Assembly: GCA_015501055.1 (NCBI GenBank)
Contig: JADNYV010000053.1
Location: forward strand, 124,001-188,000
Length of the DNA: 64,000 bases
Direction of reading: 5' to 3'
Source of the DNA: Mucidula mucida
Lineage: Eukaryota > Basidiomycota > Agaricomycetes > Agaricales > Physalacriaceae
Shown: piece by piece, positions 1 to 10,544 of the stretch
Numbering within the stretch: position 1 is the first letter of the stretch
Layout: the number at the start of each line of letters is the position of its first letter
Notes under the pieces: generated by a model
Seen by the model: only the letters and a program-made list of their open reading frames with translations
Told to the model about the DNA's origin: nothing
Database searches by the model: none
Made by a program: the position numbers and the translations under genes

Positions 1-2
1 CT

Positions 3-119
3 GAGTTCGAGCGATTCTTTGAGGAGAGCGGCTGGCGGATGGAGAACGTGAAGCGTCCTGATATGTTATATCAGTCTTTCATTGTTGCAGTTCCTTCAGA
101 CTCTGTATCTATGAATTGA
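3..119 (+). pseudogene. O-methyltransferase last-exon fragment
   Basis: This is the C-terminal 38 codons of a family-2 (COMT-like) O-methyltransferase, cut by the window edge. It reads in frame to TGA and aligns with the last exon of the intact gene at 55268-57120 (shared ESGWR, VKRPDM, YQSFIVAVPSD). Two extra residues lie near the end relative to that gene. Equivalent last-exon pieces sit just upstream of the other two long FunK1 genes (43148-43300 and, inverted, 40239 upward), so this OMT-end/FunK1 junction was present before the block was copied. Whether the rest of the gene exists left of the window cannot be seen. Confidence 0.75.
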
Positions 120-445
120 AAATGTGTTGTTCAAATCTGAGTCATTAGCATTGTGATTCGGTTAATGGAAATGTTAAATCCCTCGTGCCGCAGCGGTCCT
201 ATTTTCGCTGAGTCCACACGGAGGTAATGCTAGCGAAATTCAATGCGTCCACACCTCGAGGTCCACGTCCACAGACCGAATGCGGCAAAAGTGTCCAAAT
301 CGGGTAGCTGTGACTGGCATCCCATTGTGACACTTCGATCATTTGAACTTGTCCACTACCAATTTGGACGCGAACAAAGAGGCGCGTCGTCGTGCTATAA
401 AAGGGTGAGCTCTCTGTCTCTTCGCTTCCTCATCACTTTCTCATC
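120..445 (+). promoter_or_regulatory. Promoter region of FunK1-a with TATA box
   Basis: No gene is visible here. A TATAAAA box lies at 396-402, about 45 bp before the ATG at 446. The same box at the same spacing precedes the other two long FunK1 genes (43575-43581 and, inverted, 39956-39962). The whole stretch is nearly identical in the three copies. Confidence 0.6.
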
Positions 446-3124
446 ATGCCGACTTCCCGCCAGCATCGGACCGCGCCCGGGAGACTACTTTCGACACCGC
501 GCAAAGGGACCAGGATGTCCCAACCAGGAGCTGCTACGCTCAAACTCGAGGATCAGCGCTTACATTGGAAGGAGTCTAGTGCTGGAAACACCGTTCAAGT
601 CCCCGTTGAAACCTTCCTTGCCCATTATACCAATCTTCTTCACTCTCAGCGAGACACCGATGACCTGGTCTCCCACATTGAAGAAGGGCTCAAGGCAAAG
701 CCTAAGACTTCGAACGGGGAGGCAAAGCCTAGGACTTTGAACAGGCTTGGCTGGGCCGCAACAAACTTTATAGGTCCTCACGAAGACACAGTTTTCAAGG
801 GACTGGAGGGCATTGCAGAGGAGATCCACTCCCATTGCGAAACATGGAATAAGACGAAGCAGCATCCCAAGCTCCAGCAGCGCACGACTCGTCTCATTTG
901 TCAACCGAATCATACAACGGCTTCTGAAGTTCGCGGGGGATCTATGAAGACAGATGCCCGCTTCATCCTCAATGAAATCGTCTCCGATGAGAACGTTCCG
1001 ACCTCGGCAGCTGTCGCTCCTGCTGAGTTCAAGACTCGCATGAACCCTAAGAATCAGATAGATGTATGTCTTTGGGCTTTACTGTGTTGACTCGTTTTGA
1101 CCTGCGTTTTAGAACGAAAGCAAAATTATTGGAGCCGTCGGTCACATACTCTACAATGATCCGTGTCGACGCTCTGTGATCGCTTTCACCATCGAGGATC
1201 GTCTGATGCGCTTCTGGTACTTTTCGAGATCACACATCGCTGTATCCGCTCAATTCGATTATCACGCGGTGAGTTGATTTGTGCGCGTTTATATTTCGCT
1301 CTCCCATGCTTTATCTCAGAATCCCAGGCTCTTCATTCGTTTCGTCATCTTTATGACCTTTGCTTCTCTCGAAGATCTCGGTTACGATCCCACCGTTGAA
1401 CGCGTTCGAGTCGGCGACTCGAAGAAAGTTCAGTATCGCTTCACCATTGGCGACAAAGTGTACCAGACCACGGGAATCATTTATGAATTAAATCTCGACC
1501 TTGTCACTCGCGCCACGCGGGTATGGTCAGTTGTAGAGCTCGACTCCAACTACCTGGCCATCGGCACGCCCAAGGTGTTGAAGGACGTTTGGCTATACTT
1601 CGACACAACACCGGAGTCGGACATCTACAACGCAATCTTCGGAGCCCTTCGGCAATTGGATGAAGATGGCAGCGTCCCGGAGAACGAGCGTCCTCCTCCG
1701 TTGCAGTCAGGCTCCTCCCTGGAGCAGGACGCGAAGAACTATTTCATGACGATCGTTTCAGACTCAGTGGTCATGATAAACGGCCAGCCGGACGAGGCAC
1801 AAGAGCCACCGGCAGGTTACGTCGAGTTCTTCTATACCGAAGAAGAGGATAAGTTCGCGATGGAGGCTGCTCTAGAGGGCACTCAGCGCGGGGACGTCGA
1901 CGGTAATACACCTACACTAAAGAGGGCAGATGGAGAGGCATATCCCCACAAGAAAAAGACGCATCGGCGAATTGTCTTTGCGGAGTTGTGCCACACGCTC
2001 TACAGGGTCTCAACCTACGCCGCCTTTACGAAGGGACTGGCACAGCTTGTCTATGGTAATGTTCGAACAGTGCACTCTCTTCGACAGAGCTGACGCAGTT
2101 CTTTTATAGGTCTCGAATACATGCGCTTAGCGGGCTTTGTTCATCGCGATATCAGTCCCGGAAATTGCCTCATTTTCGAAGGCCAAACGAAGATCTCTGA
2201 CCTTGAATATACCCGCCCGTATGCTGCTCCGGGCCATGGCGCTGCCCCCCTTACCGTATGTGCCCCTGTCAAACCTTCCAAAGCGTACGACTCACTGAGT
2301 ATTAGGGCACTCCGGGCTTTATGGCAGTGGAGTATCAGATGCAGAAACATGAATTCAAACCAAAAGCCGTAAGGCATATCCTCCGCGGGGTCTCACGGTT
2401 GCCCCAGCCTGCTCCGTGGTTCAGGTTCAACTTTCTCCATGACTTGGAGTCCGTCATTTGGATATACCTCTGGTTCTTGCTGGAAACTCTCCCGGAGTCC
2501 TTGACCCCGCCCGAGATCGCTCAGCACCGTATGCCTGTCTTGGTTCTCCGTCATAGGCTGTTTGATGGCTCCCTCAAAGCCTCTACTGAGCGTTTAGACT
2601 TCATCCTAGATTGCTCTACGGACCAATGGTGTGAGTATGATAACGTTATGGATGTTCTTAAAGCGGTGTTTGGCTCCGACTCCAAGATACCCGAAGGCTT
2701 GCAATCTTTTGCGTACCTGGCTGGCTGTTACACGGCGGTGGAATCGTCGAAGCCGCTTTGTCCAGAGTCGCCACACATGGCGCACTGGGATCGTAAAGTG
2801 TTCTTGCACGAGTACTACGAGGAGATTCACTCATACTTCATGGACGCGCACAATCACATCACAGACACGACTGAGAAAGCGCTGCCGATCAGGTACACTG
2901 AACAGGAGCGGCAGCACCGAGCTCAGCAGGCTGCAGGCGCCTCGAAGACTGGTTCCAACAAAAGGCCTCGGACTGGTACGGGCCGGGACAGTGAGGCGTA
3001 TGTGCCGCCTGTACGGGAAGATGAAGACGATGATGATGATGATGAGGAGGAGGAGAGGGCAGCGTCGCCGACGGAAGAGAGCCAAGATCGGAAGACAAAG
3101 AGGAAGAGAACCGTTCGGAAGTAG
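446..3124 (+). CDS. FunK1-type fungal protein kinase (copy a), long form
   Basis: Five exons, 446-1063, 1113-1268, 1320-2055, 2110-2255 and 2306-3124, give an uninterrupted 824-residue protein. All introns are 49-54 nt, GT...AG, and phases agree. The family is the FunK1 clade of Ser/Thr-like kinases expanded in Agaricomycetes; substrates are unknown. Visible motifs: catalytic loop HRDISPGN near residues 515-522 with the Asp intact, SDLEY replacing DFG near 533-537, GTPGFMAVEY in the activation/P+1 region near 553-562, and HDLESVIW in the C lobe near 597. The tail has an acidic run, then basic KTKRKRTVRK, which could be a nuclear signal. The first 258 residues form a domain missing from the short FunK1 genes b, c and d. 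The start is the first ATG after the TATA box. The protein encoded by exon 1 is identical to that of the inverted copy at 37222-39912. Confidence 0.88.
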
Positions 3125-3600
3125 ATTTTCTTTAAAAGCGGTCGCTTATATACTAGATTTCTCCCAAACGTTCCCTTGTATTCATGGTATATATGTTCAC
3201 GTATGGCATGTCTGTTTCATGATCTCTTCTTTGCGCGATGCTCATCGCCTCAAGCTTTCGGACCATGCCACTGGCGTCTGAAAAGTTCTCGTATTTCAAA
3301 ACATTTGGCGTGTTCTGGCTGCTGAAGGAGATACAGAGAGCCGACACGACGTTGTTTGATTTAGATTTATTTATTGTCTTGAATCGACAGCTCAAACTAA
3401 AGCTTCGTATCTGTCCTCTCCACTCTCATCAACAGTCCTCAGGCTTACACTTAACTAATCCACTCCTTCATCGTGATGACCATTTTTTATGATAGTATTC
3501 TTGGCACGGACTCAGCATCACGGCATGTATACATTCGGAACTCTCTGGGGAAGAAGAAGCCTGTATCTTTATGGAACATTCGGGTACTAGTGGCTGTTCA
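3125..3600 (+). repeat. FunK1 3'-flanking repeat, copy 1
   Basis: A stretch of about 480 bp after the FunK1-a stop, with no convincing gene. Nearly identical copies follow FunK1-c (6941-7425), FunK1-a'' (46307-46780) and, inverted, FunK1-a' (36619-37221). The last ~110 bp (around 3425-3540) also resemble sequence downstream of both GMC pseudogenes (12640-12740 and 41145-41250). An 80-codon minus-strand reading frame across it is copied along with it and has no other support. 3601-3775 holds nothing recognisable beyond the upstream region of FunK1-b. Confidence 0.75.
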
Positions 3601-3775
3601 CCCTTCCTGATAGCCTGGCTGGCCAGTCTGTAGTAGTAGAAGATAATCGTTCTCCTGAAGCGGTCTATACGAGATCATGTGACTGGACTAACGAGCAAAG
3701 CATGGTGGATTTCTTTTGTTGACGATCACCATCATCATAATCTCTTCTTCGACAGCGGCCTCCCTTCAGCTTTAC

Positions 3776-5039
3776 ATGAAGCCTAAATGTGTAACGACTC
3801 CCCTGAGTGGCGCACTGTCCCATATTCTTGCATTGGTCGACGACTCAGATTCAAACGTCCCCGGCATCGTTACTCGCGCTTCACGAGTCTGGAAAGCGAC
3901 AGGGCCAGAAACCGATACAAGTACTGGATACTACAAAAACCTTGTACCTAACTCAGAAGCGGGAGAGGAAGTTAACAATCCCTTCCACTCCCCGACATCT
4001 TTCAGGGAGGTGTATCATTTGGCGGAAGGTACATCTCACGAGCCACAACCTGTCATCGGACGAACGAGTGCATTGTCAAACGACTCGGGCATGAGTCGTC
4101 GCAGCATCTTTCACGGTGTAGGGAAATCTTTGTATGGCATTCGAGATTATGCCGACTTCACATCTGCGTTGGCTCAATTAGTTCAAGGTAAATTCTCAGC
4201 TTGATAGCCTTTTCTTTGGACTGACGCTGAATTTTCTTTTCAGGTCTTGAAAGCATTCACTTGGCTGGATTCGTTCATCTCAATATTAGCCCCGGAAATT
4301 GCCTCCTTTACGAAGGGCAACTGAAGATCTCTGACCTTGAGTATGCCCGCAAGTACATCAGTCAAGGAGAGAATATCACTCCACTTACGGTATGTCAAGC
4401 TCTCCTCAATGTGAAGGATCTCTGCTGACAGGTTAGTAGCCTGGCACTCCAGGGTTTATGGCTGTGGAGTATCAGCGTGGACAGTATATGTTCCAGACGG
4501 GGGGCGGCTGCAAAGCCAATTTGGACTTATATTCTCGGAAGACTCCTTCAACACTACATTTTCAATTCAATTTCCTCCATGACCTCGAGTCCGTCATCTG
4601 GATTTATCTCTGGTTGTTATTGGAAACGGTCCCAGGATCCTTCACCAAAATTGAGGAAGATGCCCACCGCGACGATATACTTCGCCTTCGCCACAAGCTC
4701 TTTGATGGCTCCCTAGAGGGTTCCGGCGACCGTTTTGGCTTCATCCATAGTCTTTCGCAAGACGACAATATCCGCTTCGATGAGGTCTGGGATACCCTTT
4801 CACCGATATACGGGGACGATTCCGCTCTGCTCATAGGTCTCAATAGCTTTCTACATCTTGCCAACTGCTACGCAGAAGTCGAGAGTCTGCCACGTCAAAG
4901 CGCCCTTCCAGGCTCCATGAATTGGGCCCCAACATGCTTCGTGCACAGGTATTATGCAGAGTTGTGCGCGCTCTTTTTGCATATTCACGAGCGGGTGAAG
5001 ACGACAATCTACGAGCGCTTCTCGATACATCGCGAATGA
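3776..5039 (+). CDS. FunK1-type pseudokinase (copy b), short form
   Basis: Three exons, 3776-4187, 4244-4389 and 4440-5039, give 385 residues. The ATG at 3776 matches the start of the short FunK1 at 53138-54348; the frame is open upstream to 3716 but without an ATG. The N-terminal domain of the long genes is absent. The catalytic loop reads HLNISPGN, so both the Arg and the catalytic Asp of HRD are replaced. SDLEY, PGTPGFMAVEY and HDLESVIW are kept. There is no acidic/basic tail like that of copy a. The open frame with a lost catalytic base suggests a pseudokinase or an early stage of decay. The inverted counterpart near 36000-36618 is clearly broken. Confidence 0.75.
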
Positions 5040-5392
5040 AGTGATCGATTCTTTGCGGACCGTGACGCGCCGCCGTCTCCAACGGTGAATATTTAACAAC
5101 GCCCGAAGAAGAACCTGCCGCTAACGGAAGACAGGCGGTCGTTAGCCTCTTCCCAAAACATTCTTATTCTTCGACACAGTATACTCAACTACTTTGAAAA
5201 CAAGTTTCAGTATACATAGCAGTGTACGTGTGAAATTTGAATGCTTGAACGTAGTCTGTGAGCCGGGCTTGCCGGGCTCATATTTTAGACCATGTGACTT
5301 GACGGCTTTGTTCGATTCCAAGTTCTTTTCACTTTGTTCAGTAACCGTCACCTCTTGAAAGAGAAAACTCTGATTCTCTACACCAACCCGAC
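5040..5392. other. Intergenic between FunK1-b and FunK1-c
   Basis: Holds the 3' end of FunK1-b and the upstream region of FunK1-c. I see no gene, RNA or repeat of note. Confidence 0.4.
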
Positions 5393-6940
5393 ATGCGTTC
5401 TCATCTCGCAGCAATCATCCCTCACACTCTACTGAAGACCAAGACCAGAAGCTCCGTCTCGATTCAGTCTAACACTAATGCCACACTGTCCTACTTAATC
5501 AGCGATTTGCAACCCCAAGTTGGCATTGTTACTCGCATTACCCGAGTTTTGAAAACGGAAGAGCTCACCTATGAAGGGACGTCTATTCTGTACAACGAAG
5601 CCATCTGTCGAGCTGTCGAAGATCCTTCAATTTATGGCTGCCCATCCTCTACAAACTTCAGCGAGATGTCTAACTTGGTAGCACAGACATCTTACGAAAC
5701 GCAGATGGTTAGTGGCTACTAGCTAATTTGCAGCGGATGACTATAACTTTCAACCAGGGCACACATCGGCGAAGCATCTTTCACGATCTCGGGAAATCGT
5801 TATATGACATTCGAGTCTACGCCGACTTCACCTTTTCGTTGACTCAGTTGGTTACAGGTAAGTCTCGGCCAGGCAGTTTTGCTTTTGCATTGAGGCAGGC
5901 TCCTCTGTAGGTCTTCAACGCGTGCATTTGGCTGGATTCGTTCATCGCGCTATCAGCCCAGGGAATTGCCTCGTTTACAATTTGGGCGAAACGAGGATCT
6001 CTGACCTTGAATATGCCCGCCAGTATGCTGGCCCGGCCCATGGCGCTGCCCCCCTTACCGTATGTGTTCCAGTCAAACCTTCCAAAGCGTACGACTCACT
6101 GAGTATTAGGGCACCCCGGGCTTTATGGCAGTGGAGTATCAGATGGAGCAACATCTTTTTGAATCAGCCCCCGTGCGGCGCATGCACCCCGGAATCTCAC
6201 CGCCTCCTCAGTCTGCTCCATGGTTCAGGTTCAACTTTCTCCATGACCTGGAGTCCGTCATTTGGATTTACCTTTGGTTCTTACTGGAAACTCTCCCGGA
6301 GTCATTTACCCCGTCCGAGATTGACCAGCATCGTATCCCTATCTTAATCCTCCGTCATAGGCTGTTCGACGGCTCCCTCAAGGCCTCTTCTGAGCGTATG
6401 AACTTCGTCCAGAACTGCGCGACGTCCGCATGGTGTGGGTATAATGACGTTACTAGCGTTCTTACGGCGGTATTTGGGGCCGACTCCAAGATAATCAAAG
6501 CCTTGCAATCCTTTGAATGCTTGGCTGGCTGCTACGAAGACGTGGAATCGTCGAAGCCGCTTCTCACAGAATCGCCACACACGAGGCACTGGGACCGTAA
6601 AGTGTTCCTGCACGAGTACTATCAGTACATTCACCTCTACTTCAAGAACGCGCACGATCACATCACCGACACGACTGAGAAAGCGCTGCCGATCAGGTAC
6701 ACTGACCAGGAGCGGCAGCACCGAGCTCAACAGGCTGCAGGCCCCTCGAAGACTGGTGCCAACAAAAGGCCTCGGACTGGTACGGGCCGGGACAGTGAGG
6801 CGTATGTGCCGCCTGTTCGGGAAGATGAAGACGACGACGACGATGATGATGATGATGAGGAGGAGCAGGGGAGGGCAGCGTCGCCGACGGAAGAGAGCCA
6901 AGATCGGAAGACAAAGAGGAAGAGAACCGTTCGGAAGTAG
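5393..6940 (+). CDS. Chimeric FunK1-type pseudokinase (copy c)
   Basis: Four exons, 5393-5707, 5758-5857, 5911-6059 and 6110-6940, give 464 residues with consistent phases. The first half resembles the short FunK1 type (RRSIFHDLGKSLYDIR, compare 53138-54348), while exon 4 is the long-type C lobe with HDLESVIW, an acidic run and KTKRKRTVRK. The catalytic loop reads HRAISPGN, so Asp is Ala. The same HRA is present in the inverted relative near 35750-35840, so the loss predates that duplication. A second, older FunK1 tail lies downstream at 7427-7545, which suggests that the original C lobe was displaced by a copy of the long-type lobe together with its 3' flank. Catalysis is unlikely. Confidence 0.72.
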
Positions 6941-7425
6941 TTTTTCTTGAAAAGCGGTCGCTCATATACTAGATTTCTCCCAAACGTTCCCTTGTATTCA
7001 TGGTATATGTGTTCACGTATGGCATGTCTGTTTCATGATTTCTTCTTTGCGTGATGCTCATCGCCTCAAGCTTTCGGACCATGCCACTGGCGTCTGGAAA
7101 GTTCTCGTATTCCAAACCATTTGGCGTGTTCTGGCTGCTGAAGGAGATACAGAGAGCCGGCACGACGTTGTTTGATTTAGATTTATTTATTGTCTTGAAT
7201 CGACAGCTCAAACTAAAGCTTCGTATCTGTCCTCTCCACTCTCATCAACAGTCCTCAGGCTTACACTTAACTAATCCACTCCTTCATCGTGATGACCATT
7301 TTTTATGATAGTATTCTTGGCACGGACTCAGCATCACGGCATGTATACATTCGGAACTCTCTGGGGAAGAAGAAGCCTTTATCTTGATGGAACGTTCGGG
7401 TACTAGTGGCTGTTCACCCTTCCTG
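6941..7425 (+). repeat. FunK1 3'-flanking repeat, copy 2
   Basis: Near-identical to 3125-3600 and 46307-46780. Its position between FunK1-c and an orphan FunK1 tail marks the edge of the segment that replaced the original C lobe. Confidence 0.75.
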
Positions 7426-7426
7426 A

Positions 7427-7545
7427 AGCCGAGCGGGCGGTATGAGGCGTACATACCGCCTGTTCGGGAAGGAGGAGCCACCGTCACCGACTGATGAGAG
7501 CCAAGGTCAGAAGACAAAGAGGAAAAGAGAAGGTCGGAAGTAGAT
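7427..7545 (+). pseudogene. Orphan FunK1 C-terminal tail
   Basis: Encodes, with frame breaks, the end of a FunK1 protein: EAYIPPVRE, then sequence matching ATVTD and a basic Lys/Arg-rich end. A related remnant lies at 46790-46919, and in the inverted block the tail is still joined to a FunK1 C lobe (35315-35600). It is probably the original end of FunK1-c. Confidence 0.65.
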
Positions 7546-8293
7546 TTCCTCGAATAGACATCTTTGCCCATATTCCTTCCTATTACATGCTGTTGTACTC
7601 ATTGTATATGTGCACGTATTGAATTTCTCCTTGAGTGAGTGTCTTCTTGGCTCTGAGCTTGCGTCAGTATTAGATCCTCGGCTGCATCGTAGTCACATCA
7701 CTCCTCAGGTGCCAGTGTTTTCTAGTAAACCCATCTTCTGTGTTTTCCAGCTTGCATTGTTAAGCCAAGCGGAATTTATTTTTTTGTTACCATCATCCTG
7801 TCCGGTATCGTGGTTCTTCTAACTTAGACGCTACCCTCATTATTACCTGTAGGAAAGCCTACGAAGTTGTTAAAATTGGTGGTGGGATTTAAGTTAAGAA
7901 AAAACGCTGGCATCAGATACCTTCAATGAGACGCTAGACCGCTGGGACAAGCATCCTCGGGAAGTCGACGGGAGTGGTCCACAGCTTGAAGTTGAACAGT
8001 CACTCCAAGTTGCCAAAGCAGCGTAGCTATAGAACTCCTTAATGTACGCATGATTTTATCGGGATGTAGGCATAGCTCCTGGTCATGGGCCGTCCTCTAC
8101 TTACTAGTAGACGCTTGCTTCGACCCTCTTCCGGCGTACGCCACTGGCAAAGAACTATAACTCAAACCCCCTTCACACGTCCAGGCCTAAATCGATTCTA
8201 TACGCATAATCATACAAACTCATACTCTTTCACTACCACTTCCCACTCCCATAAATTAAAAAAACTACTACAAACTACCCTTCCCCTCCCCTT
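7546..8293. other. Intergenic, shared by the three blocks
   Basis: No gene found. Related sequence lies at 46920-47682 and, inverted, at 34127-35314. It separates the FunK1 tail from the VPS10 3' end in each block. The site near 7796 corresponds to the position where a 444-bp solo LTR sits in the inverted block (34580-35023). Confidence 0.5.
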
Positions 8294-10544
8294 TCACTCC
8301 CGCTCATCTTCAAACCTCAAAATCTGCGCATCCTCATCAATCGGTATACTCCTATACCCCCTCCTCGACCGGAACCCAGCCCCCACACGCGACACCGTCC
8401 ACTCCCACGCAATACCCGCAACGCCAATCACAAACCACGGCACCGACGCCAGCGTCTCCATGATCCCAGACCCCGAATCCATATTGCCCCGGTACATCGG
8501 CCCTCCGCCGTCGCCCGGTAAGCGTATTTGCCTTGAAAGAAAAAAATCAGTATCAGCTTTGGGAGGTAGAACGTGACATAGCATACCCTCTCGCAAGCCC
8601 GCTCTTCTTGTAGTACCAATACCCAACCAGCGCGGCGATCATGAACGGAACCATGATGACGAACCACCAGAAGAACGCCCCGTGCGCTTTGAATCCCGGA
8701 CAGTCATGTCGCATCCCGCGGTCAGGCCGCTCGCCGCCCTCACAGCTCGAGTATGGGATCTTGCGATACGCGGTGCGCTCATACCAGTAACCTTCATCGT
8801 CGCAAGAAGCGTCATCGTTCGATAATGGCGTCGTCCCAGGTGCAAGGACACACTCGTCTGCATCGTTCTTCGCATAATTAGACTTGCTGGACATTCCCAT
8901 GAGCGATCCAGGGCATAGAAACGAGTTTAACATACCACTCAAAGTCGACCTTGGTGCAAATACAATTCTTCTGGACACGGGTCGCAGCCTTGGGCTGATT
9001 CCCAACCACACAGTTTGTGTTGCGCACACGCCGGTGATAAAGAGTCTACAAACGCATCAGCAAATGTACCACCGCATAACGACGCATCCCACCTGTCGAC
9101 CGAAGAGACATTGCTCTGACCGCTCCTCGCTCGGACTCCACAGTTCAAAGTCATCGTTCCCAGGATCCTCAACACTAAGTTGACCTGCACAACATCAGCA
9201 ACAAAAACTCCTCCAGTCATATGCGACTCACACTTGGTGTGCGTCAACGCGCTGAAATCAATATGAACAGCCACACTCGTCTGCGTGCTCGGATACTGCG
9301 CCAGCAAAATAAACTTGCGACTTGTATCGCTCGGCACAGTAACAATGCTGTTCACCCGCATCTTGTCCTTTGTGAACGTATATTTCCTCCAATTCAGCCC
9401 CTCATCTGTCGAGAACAAGACATGGTCCGTCGGCTCCTCATCATTAGCCATAATCAGTATACTCCCAGAATCGCCAAACTCCCACAGATGCGCGTCCTTG
9501 TGCACTTCTTCCCACGTAAACCCAGCGTCACGACTGAGAAACGTGTCGGATTGAGTATACGGCGCCAGCGAGGTGCCCACGTTCCCCACAGCCATCAGTA
9601 GACCGACGATGGAGGGACTGCTGTATGTCGCGCGAGGATCTAAGCGCTCGGTGTATCCGTGGATGTGCAATGCACAACTCTGTGGAAATGTCAGCATGCG
9701 CTATTGACAGTCGAGACCAACTGACAGTCGTATCACGATCGTATTTATTTCCTTGCGAGTCCTTCGCCGGAGGCACCAATCGCTTCCATGTACTCCCTAT
9801 ATGAAATCAGTCAGCCAACAGCTCACAGAATCGCATTCAAACAAACCATCGTTATGCGTAATCCTTGTCTGCAAAGCCTTCTGACCAGTAACCACCGCCT
9901 CGTCAGCGTTCGACACTATGTTAATGAGAGCAATCCCATCCAGCCCAATCATCTTCTCAAAATCGACGTAACCCCGATGATCACGATTGACATTCTCGAT
10001 AGAAATGCCAAAATATGTCCCATTGCTGTTAGACTTCAAGATCGTGCCCCAATGGTCATATGCAAAAACAGAGAATTCGTTGATGACTCGAGGACGGTGT
10101 ACGCCTATACCAGGCGTCAGCACAATACATCAAGACGGGAGAAAACGTACGTGAGTTTCTGGATGCATGCTCGGCGGGAACTGGCCAGTGGCAAAGTTGA
10201 CGCCATCGAGCGACACTTGCAATTCCAAGGAATGCCGAACGGGCACCAGCTAAAACAAAGTGTCAGTAAAAGCCGGCTCCTACAAACAAACACAGCCCTC
10301 AGCAACGACTAGGAACTCTGAGAACTTGGCAAAGCCCACGACCTGATCAAACAGCTTCTTCTTCTTCGTGTAATACGACGAACCCTCGACGAGCTCCAAG
10401 GAGTTCTCAGTCAGGAAGAACCGCTGATTGCCCTCCTTCTTCTGATAGCTCTCGCATACGATCTCCGTAGGGTCTGCCTTCAACCGCGTGTCGCGCGCCC
10501 AAGCGCAATTGACGACATACTTATCAACGATAGTCCACTTGCGG
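8294..10544 (-). pseudogene. vps10: VPS10 sorting receptor, 5'-truncated copy
   Basis: Matches exons 8 (partial) to 16 of the intact VPS10 gene at 47683-52756 in the same order: end of the second VPS10 domain, Cys-rich module, transmembrane segment and tail. Everything upstream of exon 8 is missing, because the sequence switches at 10544/10545 to a GMC oxidoreductase on the other strand. Within exon 10 a 22-nt deletion near 10058 (after HMT) shifts the frame. Later exons remain open, for example [16 protein letters not shown] and [20 protein letters not shown]. There is no promoter and the frame is broken, so a working product is unlikely. Confidence 0.85.

Noticed and set aside
560..913. 117-codon minus-strand frame opposite FunK1 exon 1, present in all three copies
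   Set aside because: Shadow of exon 1; the copies are too similar for conservation to mean anything.
2831..3098. His- or Ile-rich minus-strand frames over the FunK1 acidic tail
   Set aside because: Antisense of GAT/GAG repeats encoding the Asp/Glu run.
3153..3395. 80-codon minus-strand frame kept at 3153-3395, 6969-7211 and 46335-46529
   Set aside because: Conserved only because the FunK1 3' repeat is recently copied; no start context, domain or promoter.
8085..8576. 163-codon plus-strand frame
   Set aside because: Antisense to VPS10 exon 16 and the 3' flank, Pro/Ser/Thr-rich by composition.
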